From AR5 sp041497115 (GTDB lineage Bacteria; Methylomirabilota; Methylomirabilia; Rokubacteriales; CSP1-6), in assembly GCA_041497115.1 (NCBI GenBank), contig JBGQFW010000028.1, forward strand, positions 1 through 42,256: a stretch of DNA of 42,256 bases, read 5' to 3'. The first letter of the stretch is position 1, and each line of letters starts with the position of its first letter. The notes under the pieces were generated by a model. The model did not search any database and was not told the DNA's origin. It saw nothing but the letters and a program-made list of their open reading frames with translations. The translations under genes were made by a program, and so were the position numbers. Shown here in pieces: positions 16,043-23,542 of this stretch.

Positions 16043-16471
16043 TCAGTGCGCCGCCGCGGCGGCGTCGGGCAGCCGGTCCAGCACCACGGTCGGATGGACG
16101 GCGGGCGAGTAGATCTCGAGGACCTCCAGGTCGTCGGAGCAGTCCAGCTCGTTGTGCACGATGTTGGGCGGCTGCAGGACGCAGTCGCCCGCCTGGAACG
16201 TGCGCTCGCCCTCGTCCTGGTAGACGAACTTGATCCAGCCCTTCAGCACGTAGAACATCTGGAAGTCGCAGTCGTGACGGTGCAGCCCGGTCGTGTGCAG
16301 CGCGTGGGCGCCCGCCGCCTCCTTCTTGATCCGGATGACGTGGGCGCGGAACCGGCCGTGGGTCGCGTCGGCAATCCCGAGGTCGCGGTACTCCATGAAG
16401 CTGCGCAGCCCCGTCGCGTACACGGCATCCCGGGCCAGGCTCGCGCTGAAGCGCTGTGTCGGCTCGCTCAT
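16043..16471 (-). CDS. Cupin-domain protein
   Basis: This 142-residue single-domain cupin has the first metal motif in TGLHRHDCDFQMFYVLKGWIKF and the second in LQPPNIVHNE. It probably binds one metal through three histidines and a glutamate or glutamine. AGGAG precedes the ATG. It lies between a periplasmic binding protein (13 nt) and the rhodanese (14 nt). The reaction is unknown; small cupins of this kind are often dioxygenases or isomerases in catabolic operons. Confidence 0.82.
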   Translation of the reverse strand: MSEPTQRFSASLARDAVYATGLRSFMEYRDLGIADATHGRFRAHVIRIKKEAAGAHALHTTGLHRHDCDFQMFYVLKGWIKFVYQDEGERTFQAGDCVLQPPNIVHNELDCSDDLEVLEIYSPAVHPTVVLDRLPDAAAAAH

Positions 16472-16484
16472 CGGGTATCTCCTC

Positions 16485-18017
16485 TCAGTTCTTGAGCTCG
16501 ATGTCCTCGTAGGACGGCCACGGGCTCATCCACACGTCGGTGATCGTGTGCTTGGCCACGCGGGGGCCGATACCCATCAGCACGCGCAGGTCCATGACGG
16601 GGGCGTACATGACCCGGTCGATCGTGAGCTGCTGGATCTTGAAGAGCAGCGCCTCCCGCCGCTTGACGTCACGCTCGCGCGCCTGCTGCACGAACAGGTC
16701 GTCGATGTCCGGGTAGCCGCCGTAGGCGTAGGCGCCCGTGGACTGGATGAACGACTCCACCCGGCTGGCCGCGTTGCCGGAGTTGCCCACCGCGGTCATG
16801 AAGATCCCGCGCAGCTTCTTGTCCTTCCATTCGGCGTAGAACGCCGCCCGCTCCATCGCGCGCAGCCTGACGCGGACGCCGGCCGCGTTGAGGTAGTTCA
16901 CCACCGCCTCGGCCACGGTCGGAAAGCCGGGAATGGCCGCGAAGTCGCCGGCATCCAGCCCGTTGGGATAGCCGGCCTCGGTCAGCAGCTGCTTGGCCTT
17001 CTGCGGATCGTAGGGTGGCGGCTCGACCTGCAGCGCGAATTCCATGACGCGCGGCACGATCACGCCCGCCGGCGGACAGAGGCCCAGGCACGCCGCCTGG
17101 TTGATCTGCTGGCGGTTCAGCGCGAGGTTGACGGCCTGCCGCAGCCGCTTGTCGTGCCAGGGCGACTTCGGATCCCACTGCTCGGCGAACTCGATCCAGA
17201 AGATCGAGGCGTGCTTGGACGACACCACCTGGAAGCGCCCGTCGCGCTTGAGGCTCTCCGCGTCGGGACCGTCGAGGACGAAGGCCATGTCGAGCTCGCC
17301 GCTCTTGAGCATCACGGCGCGCGTGTTGGCGTCGGGCACGCTCTTCATGATGATGGTCTTCACCGCGGGGACGCGCCGCCAGTAGCCGGGGTTGGCCTCG
17401 AGCACGATCTCGATCCCGGGCGTGTGGCTCACGAAGCGGTACGGGCCGGCGCCGATCGGGTGCTTCCGGAACCCGTCGTCGCCCACCTGGGTGAGGTACT
17501 TCTTGGGCACGACGATGCCGGCGGCGGTGGCGGTGGTGCCGTAGAACGTCATGAAGTCCGGCCACGGCTCCTTGAGGTGGAAGCGCACCACCAGCGGGCT
17601 GACGATCTCCACCGACGTCACGTGCGCCTGGAGGACCTTGGCGCCCGCGCCCTTATAGCGCTCGAAGCTGAACTTCACGTCCTCGGTGGTCACGGGCTCG
17701 CCGTTGTGGAACTTCAACCCGGCGCGCAGCGTGAACTCGTAGGTCTTGCCGTCCGGGCTCTCCTTCCACGACTCGGCGAGGCTCGGCCCCATCTTCTGGC
17801 CGGGGTACGGGCGGACGAGCGCGTCGTGGATCGCGTAGAGGATGCCGAACGGGGTGATCTGCGGCGGCGCCGTCGAGGGATCGAACCAGCTCGGCGCGAT
17901 CGTGACGTGCCAGGCCACCGTGATCTGACCCGCCGGCGCCGGCGGCGCGGCGCCCGCCGAGGTCGCCCCGAGGACGAGGACGGCGGCCAGCCAGGGCAGG
18001 AGCCGGAATGGCGTCAT
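16485..18017 (-). CDS. ABC transporter substrate-binding protein, peptide/nickel family 5
   Basis: This 510-residue SBP_bac_5 protein has a signal peptide (TPFRLLPWLAAVLVLGATSAGA). Family features are MGPSLAESWKESPDGKTYEFTLRAGLKFHNGEPVT, DVKFSFERY, GAGPYRFVSHTPG and RLRQAVNLALNRQQI. It captures oligopeptides or other small solutes in the periplasm. No permease or ATPase gene is adjacent, so it is an orphan here and partners must lie elsewhere. The ATG at 18017 has GGGAGG upstream, while the longer frame adds only shadow sequence. Confidence 0.9.
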   Translation of the reverse strand: MTPFRLLPWLAAVLVLGATSAGAAPPAPAGQITVAWHVTIAPSWFDPSTAPPQITPFGILYAIHDALVRPYPGQKMGPSLAESWKESPDGKTYEFTLRAGLKFHNGEPVTTEDVKFSFERYKGAGAKVLQAHVTSVEIVSPLVVRFHLKEPWPDFMTFYGTTATAAGIVVPKKYLTQVGDDGFRKHPIGAGPYRFVSHTPGIEIVLEANPGYWRRVPAVKTIIMKSVPDANTRAVMLKSGELDMAFVLDGPDAESLKRDGRFQVVSSKHASIFWIEFAEQWDPKSPWHDKRLRQAVNLALNRQQINQAACLGLCPPAGVIVPRVMEFALQVEPPPYDPQKAKQLLTEAGYPNGLDAGDFAAIPGFPTVAEAVVNYLNAAGVRVRLRAMERAAFYAEWKDKKLRGIFMTAVGNSGNAASRVESFIQSTGAYAYGGYPDIDDLFVQQARERDVKRREALLFKIQQLTIDRVMYAPVMDLRVLMGIGPRVAKHTITDVWMSPWPSYEDIELKN

Positions 18018-18054
18018 GTGATCCTCCCGTGCGAGTGGTCCGGTACGTGGCCAG

Positions 18055-18083
18055 AGGCTAGGGCCGGAGCCCGCCCGCGTCAA
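18055..18083 (-). promoter_or_regulatory. Promoter for the binding protein-cupin-rhodanese operon
   Basis: On the minus strand a TTGACG box (18083-18078) and TAGCCT (18060-18055) are spaced by 17 bp. The start would fall near 18048, giving a leader of about 30 nt that carries GGGAGG. Confidence 0.45.
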
Positions 18084-18112
18084 GTAAGATGAGGCGCGGA
18101 GGAAGCGCGCTC

Positions 18113-19126
18113 ATGCGAACCATCGACGTCCACGCCCATCTCGTCCCGACGGCGCTGTGGCAGGCCGCCCAGGCCCGTCGCGACTGGCACGGCTTCCGCC
18201 ACGAGCCCGGCGAGGGGCTCGGCGTCGTGGTGGGCGGCGGCCGCCGCACGGCCTTCGCCTCGCCCAAGGTGCGCTTCACCCCCGAGGAGCGGATCGCCGA
18301 CATGGACGCGCAGGGCGTGGACGTGCAGGTGGTCTCCATCCACACGCCGTTCTTCGGCTACCACCTCGACGCCGCGCAGGGCCGCGCGCTGGCGCGCGAG
18401 GTCAACGACGAGATCGCCGCGATGACGCGGCAGTGGCCCCGGCGCTTCGCCGGCCTCGGCACGCTGCCCGTGCAGGACGTGACGGCGGCGATCGACGAGC
18501 TCGAGCGGGCGGTGACCGTGCTGGGGCTCAAGGGGGCCGAGCTCGACACGGTCGTGAACGGCGAGAACTGGGACGAGCCCCGGTTCCTACCGCTGTTCAA
18601 GGCGGCCGAGGCGATGAGGGCCGTCCTCTTCTTCCACCCGCAGCCGCAGCACAACTTCATGCTGCAGCGCACGACCCGGTACGGCCTCTTCAACAGCCTG
18701 GGCGTCATCGTCGAGGACGCGATCGTCGTCGCGATCCTGATCTTCGGCGGGATCCTCGACGCGTGTCCGGATCTCCGGGTCTGCGTCGCCCACGGCGGCG
18801 GCCCGGCGTGCTTCGCGATGGGGCGCCTCGACCGCGGCTGGCAGGGGCGGCCCGAGTCCCGCGGCGGGAGCCGGCAGCCGCCGAGCGCCTACCAGCGCCG
18901 ACTCTACTACGACAGCGTGGTCGGCAGCGAGAAGGCGCTCCGCTTCCTGCTCGACGAGGTGGGCGCCGACCGCGTGGTGCTCGGCAGCGACTGGCCCTTC
19001 GTGCCCTGGCATCCCTCCCCCGTCGCCTGGGTGCAGGGGTTGAAGTCCCTCAGCCCCGACGAGAAGGAGCGGGTTCTCTGGCGCAATCTCGAAGCGCTGC
19101 TGACGCTGGCGCCGGTGGGAGGATAG
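18113..19126 (+). CDS. Amidohydrolase, ACMSD-like decarboxylase family
   Basis: This 337-residue metal-dependent hydrolase has the first-strand motif DVHAH (His7, His9), LFFHPQPQH, VAHGGGP and the late aspartate in VLGSDWPF. This is the layout of 2-amino-3-carboxymuconate-6-semialdehyde decarboxylase relatives, which decarboxylate aromatic or ring-cleavage acids. Metal ligands appear complete. GGAGGA precedes the ATG at 18113. It is followed by the polyphosphate kinase gene after 2 nt, whose relation is unclear. Confidence 0.87.
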   Translation: MRTIDVHAHLVPTALWQAAQARRDWHGFRHEPGEGLGVVVGGGRRTAFASPKVRFTPEERIADMDAQGVDVQVVSIHTPFFGYHLDAAQGRALAREVNDEIAAMTRQWPRRFAGLGTLPVQDVTAAIDELERAVTVLGLKGAELDTVVNGENWDEPRFLPLFKAAEAMRAVLFFHPQPQHNFMLQRTTRYGLFNSLGVIVEDAIVVAILIFGGILDACPDLRVCVAHGGGPACFAMGRLDRGWQGRPESRGGSRQPPSAYQRRLYYDSVVGSEKALRFLLDEVGADRVVLGSDWPFVPWHPSPVAWVQGLKSLSPDEKERVLWRNLEALLTLAPVGG

Positions 19127-19128
19127 CC

Positions 19129-20604
19129 ATGTTCGAGTCCGCGGAGATCGGCAACAAGATCGACAAGGCCGAGTACAAGCGCGAGGCGCCCAAGGTGCGC
19201 ACCGCGCTCCTCGCCGCCCAGAAGCGGCTCGGGGCCTCGGACCTCGCCGTCGTCATCGTCATCGGCGGCGTGGAGGGGGCGGGCAAGTCCGAGACGGTCA
19301 ACCTGCTCCTCGAGTGGCTCGACGCGCGCGGCGTCCGCGTGCACGCGATGTGGGATCCCACCGACGAGGAGCGCGAGCGGCCGCCGATGTGGCGCTTCTG
19401 GCGGGTCCTGCCCGCCAAGCGGACGCTCGGGATCTTCTTCGGGTCGTGGTACTCGATGCCGATCGTCGATCGCGTGTTCAAGCGCATCGGCGACGGCGAG
19501 CTCGATCAGGCGCTCGACCGGATCGTGGAGTTCGAGCGGATGCTCCACCAGGAGGGCACCCTCGTCCTCAAGTTCTGGATGCACCTCTCCCGCAAGGTGC
19601 AGAAGAAACGGCTGCGCACGCTCGAGCGCGATCCGGCCCAGGCCTGGCGCGTGACCAAGATGGACTGGAAGTTCTTCAAGAAGTACGACACGTTCGTGCG
19701 GATCTCGGAGCGGGCGCTCCGGCGCACGTCCACCGCCGAGTCCCCCTGGCACATCATCGAGGCGAAGAACGGGCGCTACCGCGACCTCACCGTCGCGCGG
19801 ACGCTGCTGGAGGCGCTGGAGGAGCGGCTCGGCGCGCTGGACGCGGCCCGCCCGGCGGAGACCGCGCCGGACCGGCCCCGGGCCAAGCCGGTCAACATCC
19901 TCAACCAGCTCGACCTCACCCAGGTCCTCTCCGACGAGGACTACGACACGGCGCTGGACAGGCTGCAGGCGCCCATCGCCCTGCACTCGCGCCGCCTCCG
20001 CGAGCTGCGGAAGTCGATGATCCTGGTCTTCGAGGGGCCCGACGCCGCCGGCAAGGGCGGCGCCATCCGCCGGCTCACCGGGTGCATGGACGCGCGGAAC
20101 TACGAGGTCATCTCGGTCGCCGCGCCCACCGACGAGGAGCGCGCGCGCCCCTACCTCTGGCGCTTCTGGCGCCACCTGCCGCGGCTGGGGCGCGTGACCG
20201 TCTTCGACCGCTCGTGGTACGGCCGCGTCCTCGTCGAGCGGATCGAGGGGTTCTGCGCCCGCGAGGACTGGCAGCGCGCCTACACCGAGATCAACGCGTT
20301 CGAGGAGCAGCTCACCGAGTTCGGCTGCGTCCTGGTCAAGTTCTGGCTCATGGTGAGTCCCGAGCAGCAGCTGCAGCGCTTCAAGGACCGGCAGGTGACG
20401 CCCTACAAGCAGTACAAGCTCACCGAGGAAGACTGGCGCAACCGCGAGAAGTGGGACGCCTACGTGACCGCCGCGTGCGACATGATCGAGCGGACGAGCA
20501 CGCACGAGGCGCCGTGGGTCCTCGTCGAGGCCGACGACAAGAACCACGCGCGGATCAAGGTGCTGACCACCGTGGCGCGGGCGCTGGAGGACGCCGCCGG
20601 CTGA
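19129..20604 (+). CDS. pap: Polyphosphate:AMP phosphotransferase (two-domain PPK2)
   Basis: This enzyme makes ADP from AMP and polyphosphate. The 491 residues contain two tandem PPK2 domains with Walker A motifs at about 46-54 (GGVEGAGKS) and 302-310 (EGPDAAGKGG). Each also has a lid region (PTDEERERPPMWRFW and PTDEERARPYLWRFW). The second domain keeps DRSWYGR (360-366); the first reads FGSWYS and has lost the Asp-Arg pair, so catalysis probably rests with the C-terminal domain, as in known class II enzymes. GGGAGG precedes the ATG. Confidence 0.93.
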   Translation: MFESAEIGNKIDKAEYKREAPKVRTALLAAQKRLGASDLAVVIVIGGVEGAGKSETVNLLLEWLDARGVRVHAMWDPTDEERERPPMWRFWRVLPAKRTLGIFFGSWYSMPIVDRVFKRIGDGELDQALDRIVEFERMLHQEGTLVLKFWMHLSRKVQKKRLRTLERDPAQAWRVTKMDWKFFKKYDTFVRISERALRRTSTAESPWHIIEAKNGRYRDLTVARTLLEALEERLGALDAARPAETAPDRPRAKPVNILNQLDLTQVLSDEDYDTALDRLQAPIALHSRRLRELRKSMILVFEGPDAAGKGGAIRRLTGCMDARNYEVISVAAPTDEERARPYLWRFWRHLPRLGRVTVFDRSWYGRVLVERIEGFCAREDWQRAYTEINAFEEQLTEFGCVLVKFWLMVSPEQQLQRFKDRQVTPYKQYKLTEEDWRNREKWDAYVTAACDMIERTSTHEAPWVLVEADDKNHARIKVLTTVARALEDAAG

Positions 20605-20607
20605 CCG

Positions 20608-20634
20608 GCCCGCCTACCGCGCCCGCAGGCGGGC
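20608..20634. terminator. Inverted repeat between convergent genes, possible bidirectional terminator
   Basis: Arms GCCCGCCT (20608-20615) and AGGCGGGC (20627-20634) are perfectly complementary around an 11-nt loop. The repeat lies just after the pap stop and covers the last codons of the cytochrome b fusion gene. There is no T-run on either side, so termination would be inefficient or factor-dependent. Confidence 0.35.
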
Positions 20635-22641
20635 GTTGTCGTAGGCGACGAGCACGACGCGCGCGGGGGCGAAGCGGACCGTCTCCTCGAACGCCAGCGT
20701 CACGCCGCCGCTCGCCGGATCCTCGGGGGTGAAGGTCACCCGCACGACGTGCTCGCCGGGCGCGACGTCCAGCTCCTCCTCGACGCTCAGCGGCCGGTCC
20801 CCGCGCAGCCCGGGCGAGGCCACCCGCTTGCGCATCACGACGCGGCCGTCCACGGCGGCGGTCAGCTCGTAGGTGAGCACCTCGCTGACGCACTCGCGTG
20901 GGCGGCGCATGTGGACCGGCCGCGCGGCCAGCTCCTCGGCCGTGAGGTCACGGCAGCGCTCCCGCGTCTGGCCGGCCAGGCGCCAGCCCAGCCGCAGCAC
21001 CGCGTGATCGGCGTCCGCGCCCTGCGGCGCGCGGCTTGCCGCCGCCAGCAGGACCAGCAGGAGCGCGCCGAGCGCCACCGCGGCCGGCCGGCGCGGGCCG
21101 CGCGCCGCGCCCGCGCCGGGGACGGCCCGGCGCGCGTCGATCGCGGCGACCACGCGGGGCCAATCGCCGAGCGCGGCGTCGAGCACGCCGACGGGCAACC
21201 GCCCGATCTGCCCGGCGACGGCCGGACGGCGCTCCTCGAGGATGCGCGCGTGGGCCAGCGTGGTGCCCTCCCGATGCAGGCAGTTCTGCGGCGGGCACGC
21301 CACGACGAGCGTGTCGGCGAAGTGGCGGCCGAGGTAGGCGACGGTCCCCGGGTGCAGCGCTCCCGCGCAGTCCACCTCGAAGCACGCCGTGGCCGGATCG
21401 CCCGCGTACCGGCGGCGCAGCCGGTCGGCGAGCCCGTCGTTGCTCCGGCAGACGACGAGCAGCGCGCGGCGCCCGGCGTCGGCGCAGCCGGCCACCAGCT
21501 GCCGCGCCGCGGCCAGCTGGTCGCGCGCCGTGCGCGCGGGCGGGCCGATGGCCAGCGAGGCGCACGAGCCCGTGCAGAGGCCGCAGCTCACGCAGAGGTC
21601 GGGCACGACCTCGGCGAGCAGCGGATAGCGCTCCCCGCGCGTGCCGGGAATCATCCGGATCGCGTCGTACGGGCAGTCCTGGAAGCACTGCTCGCACCCC
21701 TCGCATTTCTCGGGATCCACCGCCGCCGGCGCCGGTCGCGCCGCCGGCGCCGGTCGCAGCAGCCACGGCACCGCGACGAGCGCCGCGGTGAGCAGGCCGA
21801 ACGCGGTGAGCGCCCCCGCCGGCGAGAGGTCCGCCAGCGGCAGCCAGAAGCCGTAGAGCCAGTCGGTGGCGACGCGCCCGGGGATCGCCAGCAGATCGGC
21901 CTTCGGTGCAAGCGGCGCCGGCCACGCCACCGAGAGGACGACGAGCCCGGCCAGCGAGGCCAGCGCCACCCGGCGCTCGGGGAACCAGGCGGCGCGCGCC
22001 AGCCGCGCGGTGTGCAGCCACAGGAAGCACACCATCCCGAGCGGAACGGCCACGTGCAGGAAGAGGTTCATGAAGAAGAACTGCGCCGGCACCGGCGCGT
22101 CGCCCACGAAGGCCCGATCGGGCGGCTCGGGGAAGAGCGGGAGCAACCGGAGCATTCGCGCGCCCGCCACCGCGAGCTTCTGGCCGAAGCCGTCCCAGAC
22201 GAGCACGAATCCGGTGATCGCAGACAGGAACATCATGCCGGCGAGCAGGACGCCGGTGATCCACGCCAGCGCCCGCGGTCCCCACGTCTTGCCCTGCACG
22301 AGCAGCCGCAGCACGTGGAGGGCGACCGCGACGACGGCGGCGTCGGAGGCGTACCGGTGGAGCGCGCGGATCCAGCGGCCGAGCCACGCGTCGCGCTGGA
22401 TGGCCGCCACCGAGTCCCACGGGCGGCCGATCTCGTAGACGAAGAGGAGGTAGACGCCGGTGACCAGCGCCACCGTCAGGGACAGGGAGGCGAGGGTGCC
22501 GGTGCGGTAGAGCGGGTTGTACGCCGACGAGTAGGCCCGGTCGAAGACGCGATCGGCGCCGCCCACGACCCTCTCGAGCCAGCGGGTGGCGCGCGGCCGC
22601 CAGACCTCGTGGCGGGCGTAGACCTCAGCGGGCGAGAACAT
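20614..22641 (-). CDS. Cytochrome b - two [4Fe-4S] ferredoxin - MvhD-like fusion membrane protein
   Basis: This 675-residue multi-domain redox protein starts with cytochrome b/b6-type helices. Heme ligand pairs His95/His109 and His196/His210 have 13 residues between them, the bc1-type spacing. A ferredoxin domain has ligands Cys313/316/319/323 and 350/353/356/360. Residues about 395-500 resemble the MvhD/FlpD iron-sulfur subunit (VVCRSNDG, VDCAGALHPG, ACPPQNCLHREG). Another transmembrane helix (about 520-536) and a C-terminal beta domain follow. The parts recall Hdr/Qmo complexes in one chain. It overlaps the Sco gene by 17 bp, so it probably exchanges electrons between the quinone pool or a soluble carrier and the oxidase. 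The partner is unknown. Confidence 0.85.
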   Translation of the reverse strand: MFSPAEVYARHEVWRPRATRWLERVVGGADRVFDRAYSSAYNPLYRTGTLASLSLTVALVTGVYLLFVYEIGRPWDSVAAIQRDAWLGRWIRALHRYASDAAVVAVALHVLRLLVQGKTWGPRALAWITGVLLAGMMFLSAITGFVLVWDGFGQKLAVAGARMLRLLPLFPEPPDRAFVGDAPVPAQFFFMNLFLHVAVPLGMVCFLWLHTARLARAAWFPERRVALASLAGLVVLSVAWPAPLAPKADLLAIPGRVATDWLYGFWLPLADLSPAGALTAFGLLTAALVAVPWLLRPAPAARPAPAAVDPEKCEGCEQCFQDCPYDAIRMIPGTRGERYPLLAEVVPDLCVSCGLCTGSCASLAIGPPARTARDQLAAARQLVAGCADAGRRALLVVCRSNDGLADRLRRRYAGDPATACFEVDCAGALHPGTVAYLGRHFADTLVVACPPQNCLHREGTTLAHARILEERRPAVAGQIGRLPVGVLDAALGDWPRVVAAIDARRAVPGAGAARGPRRPAAVALGALLLVLLAAASRAPQGADADHAVLRLGWRLAGQTRERCRDLTAEELAARPVHMRRPRECVSEVLTYELTAAVDGRVVMRKRVASPGLRGDRPLSVEEELDVAPGEHVVRVTFTPEDPASGGVTLAFEETVRFAPARVVLVAYDNARLRAR

Positions 22642-23542
22642 GCGCGCGGTCGAGACGGTCGAGGCCCTCCCGGACCCAGGCCGCGGGCGGATTGCTGAAC
22701 GTGTAGGCGAGCCGTCCCTCGGCGTCGAGGAGGAACACGAGGCCGGGGTGCACGATGTCGCCGGTCTGCTCGTTGCGCTCGAGGGTCACGCCCCAGGCGC
22801 CGGCGACCCGCACCACGTCGTCCACCGTGCGCGAGGAGAGGACGTGAAACGTCGCCGGCAGCCCCCACTGCGCCGCGGTGGCGGCCAGGGTGTTGGGCGT
22901 GTCCCGCCACGGATCCAGCGTCACCAGCAGCACCGGGGTGCCCGCCGGCGCGGCCCGCTTCAGGGTCGCGACGATGAACGGGCACATCGTCTGGCAGTGA
23001 GCGAAGACGAATGTCACCACGACGGGGCGGCCGCGCAGCCCCGCCGGCGACACCCGGGCGCCGTGCTGGTCCACCAGCGTGAACTCCGGCGCCGGCGCCG
23101 TCCGGCGCGGATAGTCCTCCGGCAGCGGCTCGTCGGTCAGCGGGCCCGGGACCGCTGCGGTGACCGCGCGCGCGGCCTGCACGCGCTCGGCGACCCAGAA
23201 CCCTTCGACCGCGATCGCCAGCGCGAGCGCGACGAACACCCCCTGCCCCAGCCGGCGACGGGCGGCCTGCCGCAGCGCGGGGCCGAGCTCCGGCCGCCAG
23301 AGCACGACGATGGCGACGAGGAAGCTCGCCGGCGCCACCCCGAGCATCAGCCAGCCGGCGGCGGCGGGCAGCCCGCTGTCCATCGGGCCGAAGCACGCCG
23401 CCCGCGCCGCCGCCAGCCAGGCCGGCGGCGCCGGCGGCAAGGGCATGAAGGCGAACGCCCACCACGCCAGCGTGGACGTCAGCCACAGGAGCAGGACGAG
23501 CGCGGGCAGCGTGGCGGCCGTGATGGCTATCCCACCTTCCAC
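22625..23542 (-). CDS. Sco1/SenC-type copper chaperone with N-terminal membrane segments
   Basis: This protein of about 305 residues has roughly three N-terminal hydrophobic segments (9-33, 60-82, 100-116) and then a thioredoxin-like Sco domain. Copper ligands Cys183 and Cys187 (HCQTMCP) and His265 (DIVHPGLVFLLD) are present. Sco proteins load the CuA centre of subunit II. The membrane part is longer than in ordinary Sco1. The start is uncertain: the GTG at 23542 overlaps the oxidase gene end by 16 bp and has no clear ribosome site. A senC gene beside an oxidase pair is typical of sNOR clusters. Confidence 0.85.
   Translation of the reverse strand: MEGGIAITAATLPALVLLLWLTSTLAWWAFAFMPLPPAPPAWLAAARAACFGPMDSGLPAAAGWLMLGVAPASFLVAIVVLWRPELGPALRQAARRRLGQGVFVALALAIAVEGFWVAERVQAARAVTAAVPGPLTDEPLPEDYPRRTAPAPEFTLVDQHGARVSPAGLRGRPVVVTFVFAHCQTMCPFIVATLKRAAPAGTPVLLVTLDPWRDTPNTLAATAAQWGLPATFHVLSSRTVDDVVRVAGAWGVTLERNEQTGDIVHPGLVFLLDAEGRLAYTFSNPPAAWVREGLDRLDRAHVLAR

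Noticed and set aside
19129..20604. Degenerate first PPK2 domain as a novelty
   Set aside because: Loss of catalytic residues in the N-terminal domain is normal for two-domain polyphosphate:AMP phosphotransferases.
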